In this document: piece by piece, positions 55,880-64,000 of the stretch
Layout of the letters: each line of letters starts with the position of its first letter
Position numbering within the stretch: the first letter of the stretch is position 1
Source of the DNA: Lophium mytilinum
Lineage: Eukaryota > Ascomycota > Dothideomycetes > Mytilinidiales > Mytilinidiaceae
Direction of reading: 5' to 3'
DNA length: 64,000 nt
NCBI GenBank assembly: GCA_010093605.1
Contig: MU004198.1
Span: forward strand, 1,122,456-1,186,455
Notes under the pieces: model-generated
Told to the model about the DNA's origin: nothing
Seen by the model: only the letters and a program-made list of their open reading frames with translations
Database searches by the model: none
Translations under genes and position numbers: made by a program

Positions 55880-56808
55880 CGCAGGAGAGAAAGTCTCCCT
55901 AGCATCTTCGCGGTCGCGCAACTACCTATGTATAACCGGTTAAACCGAGGGGTACCTTGTGGGCCGAACCGTACGTGGGAACATGCGAGATGAAGATCCA
56001 ATAACTTCATGCGGGTAGGGTTCAAGGATAGCGCAGGCCAGTCAGAGGCGCGAGCTTGAGCAAAGTTCTTGATTCAGGTCACTAACAGCGACCAAAGGAG
56101 AGTGGTGCGCTGGTGATCCCATGTAACTACTGTGCATATAGCTTAGTGACGTTACGATCTCCTCTCAATTCATATAAAGGTAGGCGACGACCGTCAGCGC
56201 GATAAATAAGGCCGCAGGGGGGCCTATCGCATTTGTCAATGGGTGGATAGTGGACATGCAAATTAACGATGAAATTTCGCCGCATCTCCACAGAATCGCC
56301 TAGCCAGAGGCGTGGAAAACCGTTCACGACGCTTGAAACATGAGGCTGAAACGTAGACCGAGTAAGACGGGACGATAAGCGAAGCTAGGCGTTATTGCGC
56401 ACACAGCTGCCGATGATATTTGCCGTCAATATCATCTGACTTGTGCGGGTATGAACAAATATGTTTCTTTTTAGGGCAGACCCGAATTCGTGTTGGTATT
56501 TGAGTAACGCCCTGGCCCTGTTTGGAATTCCTCACAAGTAGCATGTCGTCAGCGTGTACACCTGATTCCAGACTCAAGCCTCGAAGTGCGGGCCCGTCCC
56601 GCGTCCCGTCCCGCAGATCGAGTAGCGTAGGGGAAACTGTAGGTAGTACTTGAATCATGTCGTGCATTGCATTGGTGCATAGCATTGAATAGGATACGGT
56701 CGCAAGAGCGCTTGCGAAGAGGTTCGAAGCCTAAAGTCGTGACTGCTTTTCAAGCATTCTCCGACATGTTGTATTGGGATGTGTAATCAGGAAATGAGAG
56801 AAGATCTT
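55880..56808. other. Intergenic
   Basis: Upstream of the Cys-rich gene and downstream of copy D. A 97-codon minus-strand frame at 56685-56392 has no recognisable feature. Nothing else is seen. Confidence 0.45.
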
Positions 56809-58095
56809 TCAATTTTGGCCCACGGCATTCGTTCGCTGACCCATTTCCAGCTCAATCTTCTGCCTCATCTCCTCCTCGAAAGCGCGTTGCTCCTCTTTCT
56901 TGCGCTCCCAACGACGTATAACATTAGGTCCAATCTCCGTCCCAATCAGAAGTGATACGGCCACGAACAGACTAAAAGCTTGATCCCAATCGGTAATGGG
57001 TTGCGGCGCGCAAGGCATAAAGAAGCATGACCGCGAATGGTCACCGACAAGAAGCTGTATAAGACTCAACAGCGGCAACAAGAAGAGCGCAAGACATTGT
57101 AAGAAGAGGAAGTACTGCAGGACCAGGAAGGGAGAGCCCATGAAGATGATCCAGACTTTGTCCTCGTCGACAAATATCATAACAAGAAGCACAAGCATAG
57201 AGAGCGTTGACCACATAAGGAGAGCAGTGGTGAAGAATGATCCCAGCCTTTTGTATGGTTGGTATGCTTCCTTGAACTTGATCTTGGTGCGTTCAGAGGC
57301 GTTATTCCACCACATTTGGAGGTATACACCGGCTCCAACAAACAGGGCCCACGGTCCTATAAGACACGCGTGAAGGACTCTGTCTCCGTGGTTTTTGAAT
57401 TCTTCTGCCGTCAGATCTGATCCGGAGTACAGCCCATAGAGTGCCGGAATGTTCGACCAAACCGAATCCGGAAGTGCGGTATCGTTGAAGAACCCAAAGG
57501 TAAAGAGCATAAAAGACAGCGTAGTCAATGGAAGGACCATGCCGCTGACCAGAGTCAGCACTCTTCCTTCCCGCACTTTGCGAGGTCGTTTCGAACCTTC
57601 GTCGATGAGCTGAATGCCGCAGATCTGCATGATTTCATGCATGACGCCCCAGAAGACGATGGTGAAGGCGGCACCGATGGATCCGAGGTGCTTGTCGCTG
57701 GAATCGTCTCCCGAGTTTTTGAGGACTTTGAGCGAGTGGACATGCCTAATGAGATCAACTGCAGCCCAGTTGATTGCTAATATGAAGACCCAAGTGTTGG
57801 GGTCTAGTACATGGCGCCGATCAACCACAAGGCGGTACCAGGATGCCGCTCCCGTGACAACCCATGCTCCCCAGGTTCCTGGACCATAGAATCCGCTGAC
57901 TTGCGAGATACCAAAGACATCAGGCGGTGAGGACGAGATTGGAAGGGATTTTGGAATCGCTGGAGGTAGAGGTATTGGAGATTTGCTTGGTGCTGGGGAT
58001 GTAGAGGAAGAAGCACGAGGGATGGCACTGGCTGTCACGCTAATGGGTTGACCAAAGACAAGAACGAAACATAACAAGATACAAGATGAACGCAT
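56809..58095 (-). CDS. Membrane-family copy D, intact
   Basis: An uninterrupted 428 aa frame from the ATG at 58095; the longer frame to 58197 begins with a non-ATG codon. Signal peptide SSCILLCFVLVFGQPISV, then a Ser/Pro linker, PPDVFGISQVSGFYGPGTWG, a helix pair ending NWAAVDLIRHV, and IGAAFTIVFWG. At least six further hydrophobic helices follow. Near the end come SCFFMPCAPQPITDWDQAF, one more helix, and a charged tail (RRWERKKEEQRAFEEEMR) ending QRTN. It is the most diverged of the four copies (for example TGAASWYRL where A and B have LWxxGSW) and the only one without a break. Role unknown; probably an endomembrane or plasma-membrane protein. Confidence 0.8.
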   Translation of the reverse strand: MRSSCILLCFVLVFGQPISVTASAIPRASSSTSPAPSKSPIPLPPAIPKSLPISSSPPDVFGISQVSGFYGPGTWGAWVVTGAASWYRLVVDRRHVLDPNTWVFILAINWAAVDLIRHVHSLKVLKNSGDDSSDKHLGSIGAAFTIVFWGVMHEIMQICGIQLIDEGSKRPRKVREGRVLTLVSGMVLPLTTLSFMLFTFGFFNDTALPDSVWSNIPALYGLYSGSDLTAEEFKNHGDRVLHACLIGPWALFVGAGVYLQMWWNNASERTKIKFKEAYQPYKRLGSFFTTALLMWSTLSMLVLLVMIFVDEDKVWIIFMGSPFLVLQYFLFLQCLALFLLPLLSLIQLLVGDHSRSCFFMPCAPQPITDWDQAFSLFVAVSLLIGTEIGPNVIRRWERKKEEQRAFEEEMRQKIELEMGQRTNAVGQN

Positions 58096-58601
58096 GGGAG
58101 CTATGAGAAGGCATGGGCATAAGGTGCTCCCGGGTGTTGTGCAAAGAGGGTGCCTTGTACCTGCAATTTTGTAGAAGACGTGGAAGCTCAGCCACAATCA
58201 ATCTCTGTCCTCTAGTATCCGATGGAGTTAGCTGCCCGACAAGCTAGAAATTATTCCTTGAAGAGAGGATGACCACATTGTTGTGGTCAAAGGATTAAAG
58301 TGCGTTACGATGGTTGAGGAGATGGTGGAGGAAGGGAGACATTGATGAGAGATCGGACGCGGACGATAGTCTTGGCATAGCCACGTGATATCCATTTCAG
58401 CCAACAGCAAGTTCAGCTCGAATACACATTCAGATGACGATGTTAGAATCAGCAGTTTCTGTATCTGGATAGAGTGTCATGTCTGAACAATTCAGTAGGC
58501 CGATGTGACGGTACCTTGCACAAACTACGTCATTCGCTGGACCCTTTTTATAGCTGTCATTGAACGTCCATGCTTTCTTCAACAACATTCCAAACATCAA
58601 G
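58096..58601. other. Intergenic, divergent promoters of copy D and the Kelch gene
   Basis: A TATA-like CTTTTTATAG lies near 58545, about 55 bases before the Kelch start at 58602. Nothing coding is seen. Confidence 0.4.
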
Positions 58602-59953
58602 ATGGAGGTCGCTGCAGGAGCTGTTGCTTTCGAAGCTGCTACGACTACGCTTGAGGGCGGAGCAATTGCCGGGTATGCCATTGCTCAGAAGACCATGCCG
58701 TTGAAGGCGACGTTTACTCAAATTGCGACGTCGCCTCAAACATCAGACCGGTGAGTTAGACTGCTCGTCGTATATCAACAGGAATACTGATGATCAATAG
58801 AAGCTCTCTATGTCGTCTAGGCCATACCGTCAGTGTCGTTGACGGCAAAGCATACATCTTCGGAGGGACGACGACCGAAGCTATCTGTACCAATGAGATG
58901 CACATCTTGACTCTCCCCTCCAAGAGTAGCGAAACGGGTACTCAGTACAAGTGCGTCCCAGCACTATCCGTCGAACATCAAAAAGAAGTCCCGCCGCCAA
59001 GATGCTATCATTCAGCCACCGTGCACGGCGAAGACATCCTTGTCTATGGCGGCAAAGATGATGATGGGCTGTCTCTCCAAGAGGAGTCGAAGTTATGGAA
59101 GTTCAACACCAAAACCTTGCAATGGTCATGTCTACAGTACGCGGAAGACGAAGCAGGATCCGGACATGCTATCTACGGACACGGAGCTACGATTCAGGAC
59201 GACCAACTAGTGATCTACGGCGGAGTGCGGAGCACACCGTCGGAGAAGCAGTTTCGATCACCAAATCTCATAACGCTAGGCCTGAAGGTGTTCACAAAGC
59301 GTGTCGCCAAGCATGCAATGGAACCTGCGACGTGCTTTCCAGCAAATCTCGTGGCAATTGACGATGCCGTCTACACGATCAATGGCGACGACGAGCTCTC
59401 TACGAATGTTCGGCAAATCAATCTCGAGGCCGCGATGGCATCTAGGCCAGCTACTCTCGAAGGTGATAGGGGAATCAAGGAGATAGCTATTCCTTCGAAT
59501 CCTCTTGCTCCTGGTCCTAAAGGTCCTAGAGACGGTGCGGCACTCATACCCGTCTCGACTGGCCACGGGCGGCACTACCTCATCTACATGTTCGGCACCA
59601 CACCATCACAGGCCATCGTTAACGCGAACTCGTCCACGCCGGGTAAGACCAGTCAGGCTAGTAGCTTCTGCAGCGATGCATGGACGCTTCAGATCCCATC
59701 TTCAGACTTGTCCTTGTCCGGTGCGAAAGACAAGGCTCGAGATGTGTTGGGGATGGACTCGGGGAGCTGGAGCTGGAGTGAGGTTGAGATAAAGACGGAC
59801 ACTGGTGAATCAGAGCACGAAGGAAAGCTCCATCCTGGACCCAGGGCTTTCGCGGGATACGCGGCTATTGATGATAGGAGCATTTTGGTTTGGGGAGGAC
59901 AAGATGCAGCACACAACGCGGTTGGTGACGGCTGGATCATCAGATTCGAATGA
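58602..59953 (+). CDS. Kelch-repeat protein
   Basis: Two exons, 58602-58750 and 58801-59953, splice in frame to about 433 aa; the intron is 50 nt with a GTGAGT donor. The N-terminal 50 residues are Ala-rich and not clearly a signal peptide. From residue 53 on there are about five Kelch blades, each with a hydrophobic strand and a GG pair: HTVSVVDGKAYIFGG, YHSATVHGEDILVYGG, HGATIQDDQLVIYGG, one near HYLIYMFG, and AGYAAIDDRSILVWGG. These build a beta-propeller, generally a protein-binding platform. No F-box, BTB or transmembrane segment is present, so a soluble adaptor is likely; the partner is unknown. Confidence 0.8.
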
Positions 59954-60676
59954 ATAGCTTGATGTAGTCAGCGAGTTCCCGAAAGGGTCAAGTGATGAGA
60001 CGAAAGGATACAAGATAAGAGAAGTTGAGATATTCATATTTTACTCCTAATTGACCACGTTCGCCCCACAATAGCCAGCTAGGTAGCAATGAGGGTCTAG
60101 GTACCCGTGCTAAATGAAAGGTACCTTGATTGCTTCTGAGTACATGTTACACTACATCGTCATAGTTCAGTGAAGAATTTGTCGGCCGCTTTTCAAGTCC
60201 CGTGACCGGTTTCCCTGATCCGAAAATTCTCAGTCTGGACAACTAGCAGGCCATCCTAGGGTGGCGGAAGCGGAGACGGTGAGTGTTGACGGAACGTGCG
60301 GGGATTGGGTCTGTTATGGGGTAATGTATGGGGTAATAGCGTGTTGAGGTTCTGCTGGGCACGTGTGGTTATCGTCGAGTGCACAGGTGTTGAGGCTGAT
60401 TCGGGCAGCTGCGGACGAGCCGACATATCTGGGCAGCGTGGCAGCCAACCCGCAGCAGTGAATAGCACCATGTTGCCCACCGCTGACGCAGCTCGACACT
60501 CTATTTATCGACACAACAGCACACGGCGAACACACTTCCGGCAGACAACCCCGAATCTCGTGGTCTCGCTCGGCCCCGCCCCTCCTTAGTCGCCCTCGGT
60601 GCCCTGGTGCCCTCAAAACACCTTGGCTTCGCAGTAAACCGCCGCAAACCGAAACCCACATTTGGGTGCGACCACC
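59954..60676. other. Intergenic upstream of the large regulator
   Basis: The 5' leader and promoter of the following gene. Minus-strand frames across here are antisense shadows. No gene is called. Confidence 0.5.
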
Positions 60677-63600
60677 ATGTCCACCATCTCCGCCAACTCG
60701 GCCTCTCCCTCCTCCAAGGGCGGCCTCCAGAATCAGAACCAGAACCACACGCGGACCTACCAAGCATGCATACCATGTCGTCGCCGCAAGGTGCGCTGCG
60801 ACATGGGGCCTGTCGACAATCCCCACGACCCGCCCTGTGTACGCTGCCGCCGTGAGAGCAAAGAGTGCTTCTTCTCCGCCACCCGTCGCAAGCGCAAACC
60901 CCAGGACAGCGGCGACGGCTTCGAGGACGACGGCGAGCTCTCCGACTACGAGATCCGCAATGGTCGGAAGCGCCTGAAGTCGCTGCCATCCGAGGGCCCG
61001 AGTCGCCCAGACGTCCTCAACACCAGCCGCTCGACCTCCTACACCTCCAACCAGCCGCAGCCTCCCCTCACCCCCGGCGGCTCTGTCGCACGATATGAGC
61101 CCCTCCGCCGACCGGGCACGAACACCCACCAGACCCCTCCGAACCCACCGAATGACGAGGACGACCAGAAGCTGAACAATGCGACGGCTGCGATTATGGC
61201 GAGCAAGGAGGTCTATAGCGGACACGATGCCTTGAATCTCCTCTTCGAAGCGGCGGGACGCAATGGCGATATCGAGCAGCATCACCGAACCGGCAGCTCG
61301 GGAAGCCATGCGCGCCCGATGCTGGGCATGGCCAACACCCCAGGCTCGCAGAACAGCTATCAGAGTCCGCAGGCTAATACGCTGCCGAATCTTAGGGGAG
61401 GAATTGGTGGGAACATGAGGAATACGGCAGAGGCGGCGGTAGATCCGGCCATTCAGATCAACCCGAGTGACCAGATCTCAACCACCGACGCGACATATGC
61501 CGATGCTATCAGGGCATGGGGACGCTTCCGCTTCGTGCGCGCCGGATGGCTTACGGCAAAGGAAGCTATTGCCTATATCGACTACTTCTACACCTACCTC
61601 TCACCCCTCACGCCCATTGTAGTGCCCGATTACCGCGATCACAGCTTGCATGCCAAGCTGCTGAAGGATGAGCCCCTCCTAACCGTCACTTTACTCACGA
61701 TTGCCTCTCGATTTGCGCCCCTCGCCGGCCCAGGCGCCAGCTCGAGACCCTATGCCATTCACGAGAAGCTCTGGTCATACCTGCAGGGAATGGTAGATCG
61801 GTTGATATGGGGCCAGGAACAATTCGGGGGTGGGTTTTGCGGAGCCGGACAGCAGGCTGGATCCGATGTCAACCCGCTTTCCCGCAAAGGCCTCAGGACT
61901 CTTGGGACGGTGGAGAGCTTGATGCTGCTGACTGAATGGCATCCGCGAGCTCTGCATTATCCTCCCGGCGATGACGATGACGAGCTCCTCGTCCCTGAGA
62001 CCGGCGAAAGCAGCAGTGTCTCCATGGACCTGTTTAAAGGAGGTCCCGGTGGACAGCGGATCGACAGCTGGCTGGAACCGTGTTGGCGAAGTGACAGGAT
62101 GTAAGTGCTTCAAAACCGTAAATAAACACAAATACTAACTCGTTAAGGTGTTGGATGTTGCTGGGAAATGCCGTGGCTCTGGCCGTCGAAATCGGAGTTT
62201 TCGACGAGAAGAGCGAGGCCGAGTTCCAGGAGGATAACGCAAACCTCCCGCATTCGATAGTGAAGGCATACTATCGCCGTCGGAACCACCTCAAAGATCT
62301 CCTCAATATCTACCTCAGCCAGACCAGCGGCCGTCTCGGCCTTACTTCCATGGTCGGTCTCACCTCCATGTTGCCAAAGGTCCAGCGTGACCTCCAGCCC
62401 TCCGAGAAGCGCCCAACAGATGTCTTTGCCGAGCGTATGGCCGATATCAAGCGCCAAACCTCCTTCATGTCCCTTGGCGCCCCCGGCGCCCCCCGCCAGC
62501 AGGGACCCTTCGAGACAATTCCAACCCAGACTCGCCATGCCATCCAAGACTTGGTGCTGAATTTCTGGGACGAAATTGCCAAAATCATGGAGTTGGGAAA
62601 CCTGGAGTTGTTTGCGAGTCGGAAGTCGACCCGGAATGTCATAGCCACTGGCGAGTATCAGCAGAAGTTGCAGTCATTTCAAGACCCATTGAAGAATTGG
62701 AAGGCGGACTTCGATAGATCCAAAGACTGTAAGTGCATTGAACTACCAGCGTCTGATTATAAATTCGATTTCAAGACAAATGCTCTGACAGACACGACAG
62801 TGCCAGCTCAACTTCGCCACATCTTGATGATCGAGTACGATTATACCCGCGTCTATATCAACTCGCTCGCGCTCCAAGCCGTCTTAGAGCGCGTGAAACA
62901 AGACACAGCACCTCCCGATCAGCTCCACCCTGGGTCCTTCGCCTCTAACTCCAGGCAGCCGTCATCCAACGCTGGCCTTGGCGCCAACCCGCACTCCATG
63001 GGAACGAAATGGTACGGCAACGACCGCTACTACGTCAGCGAAGTCAGCGACGGGTGCCGCTCTCTGCTCCGGACCGTCGTCGAAGGCCTATATCCCGGGG
63101 ACTATCTCAAGCATGCCCCAGTCCGGACTTTCTTCCGCATCATCAGCGTTGCCATCATCCTGCTGAAGACATTCGCCCTTGGTGCGCCTGAAGACGACGT
63201 GGCCCTCTCGCTCGGCCTCCTCAGCCGCGCTATCGAGGCCCTCCGGAGCAGCATCGTCGACGACGTCCACGTCGGCAACCGCTTCGCCGACCTCCTCGAC
63301 ACCCTCACCCGCCGCACCCGCGCTCGCTTCGTGCGCCTGACCACTACCGGTGGCTCCGCAGGGATCTCCCGCGCCGGGTCGCACGAACCGCCCGGCCCAA
63401 CGGGCACGCAGGCTCCAATGATGCCGCCGCCGACCGGTCCGTTGGGTGCTGGAGGCGCGCAATGGGGCGCTGGTGCGGCCGGCTCTGGCTTCGGCCTCTC
63501 CAACCCCACCTCCCCCAGCCTATCAAACCGCAACACGCCAATGCTGCACGGCGGCCAAACGCAGAATCACAACCAGAATCAGAACCACACCCAGACGCAA

Positions 63601-63954
63601 AACCACGCCCACCAGAACCCGCTCTGGGGCATCTCAACCGAGCCGTACGACCCCGCGAACAATAACGTCAGCATTATGCCGCCGCCGTACACGTTCCCGT
63701 ATAACGTCCAGGGCCACAATCACGCCGCCGCAAACACGAACGAGCACCTGCACTTCGGGAACGGCACGGGCAATGGCTTGGGCGCGGCCGGTGGGGACCA
63801 GCAGGACGGGTATTTCCCGGATTGGCTGGCGCTGCCGCTGGATCCGCTGCTAAATACGGCGTGGGGGCAGGATGTGAATCAGACGACGTTTGGGCCGGAT
63901 GGGGGCACGGATTTGCTAGATTTGTTGCTGAGTATGGGGGGTGGTGGGGGATAA
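60677..63954 (+). CDS. Large Zn(II)2Cys6 transcription factor
   Basis: Three exons, 60677-62100, 62148-62728 and 62801-63954, give about 1052 aa. The ATG at 60677 is chosen because earlier in-frame codons lack ATG. The zinc cluster is C31-x2-C34-x6-C41-x12-C54-x2-C57-x6-C64 (ACIPCRRRKVRC, then CVRCRRESKEC), with a basic TRRKRK run after it. The intron at 62101-62147 falls inside the conserved RSDRM|CWMLLGNA motif of the fungal middle homology domain. The intron at 62729-62800 is 72 nt, a multiple of three without a stop, so it could be read through; splicing restores KDLPAQLRHILMIEYDY, the usual family sequence. The C-terminus is rich in Asn, Gln, His and Gly, as in activation domains. Its target genes are not known from sequence. 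Confidence 0.85.
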
Positions 63955-64000
63955 GTGGGTGTGTAGAGGGGCGGGTGTGTAAGTTCGATTTTAGGTATAT

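Noticed and set aside
60314-61309. 331-codon minus-strand frame
   Set aside because: It runs antisense to the zinc cluster of the large regulator and has no recognisable feature.

Overview
The window comes from a filamentous ascomycete (Pezizomycotina). The evidence is short spliceable introns of about 47-180 nt with GTNNGT donors and CTNAC-like branch sites, two Zn(II)2Cys6 regulators, and a 17.4 kb AT-rich island with the signature of repeat-induced point mutation (RIP): TpA everywhere, CpA and TpG nearly gone, CpG kept. The rest is ordinary gene space, so the genome has two compartments.

Layout. 1-10.3 kb: housekeeping-like genes (part of an unidentified coiled-coil protein, a JmjC-like oxygenase, a J-domain protein, a membrane-anchored pepsin-like protein lacking its first catalytic Asp). 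12.5-17.7 kb: one 16-exon gene for a secreted, Thr/Ser-rich, probably GPI-anchored wall protein whose repeats are carried by symmetric cassette exons duplicated together with their introns. 19.7-24.9 kb: a BTB-like protein, a C2H2 zinc-finger protein and an unknown gene. 25.6-33.8 kb: the first members of a paralogous polytopic membrane protein family, a Zn2Cys6 regulator and a DHA2-type MFS transporter. 33.84-51.24 kb: a Ty3/gypsy LTR retrotransposon fossil with a second gypsy fossil nested in it in the opposite orientation; both have matching LTRs and target-site duplications, and a 965-base assembly gap lies inside. 51.2-58.1 kb: more members of the membrane family and a Cys-rich single-pass protein. 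58.6-64 kb: a Kelch protein and a large Zn2Cys6 regulator.

The main discovery candidate is the membrane protein family. Four copies (A, B, C, D) plus a 5' relic (E) lie within 33 kb. Each full copy carries an N-terminal block VSGFYGPGxWAAxxL, a C-terminal block CFFxPCAPQ, and a tail ending near RTN. Copy D looks intact. A has one frameshift, C has one in-frame TGA, and B is split by the outer retrotransposon: its frame runs straight across the insertion site once one copy of the target duplication is removed. I do not recognise the family. The second candidate is the cassette-exon wall protein, where almost every exon is a multiple of three with equal end phases, so exon skipping or unequal crossing-over would leave the frame intact.

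All gene models were built by eye from translations and splice signals. Function calls rest on recognisable motifs, and no database search was run.
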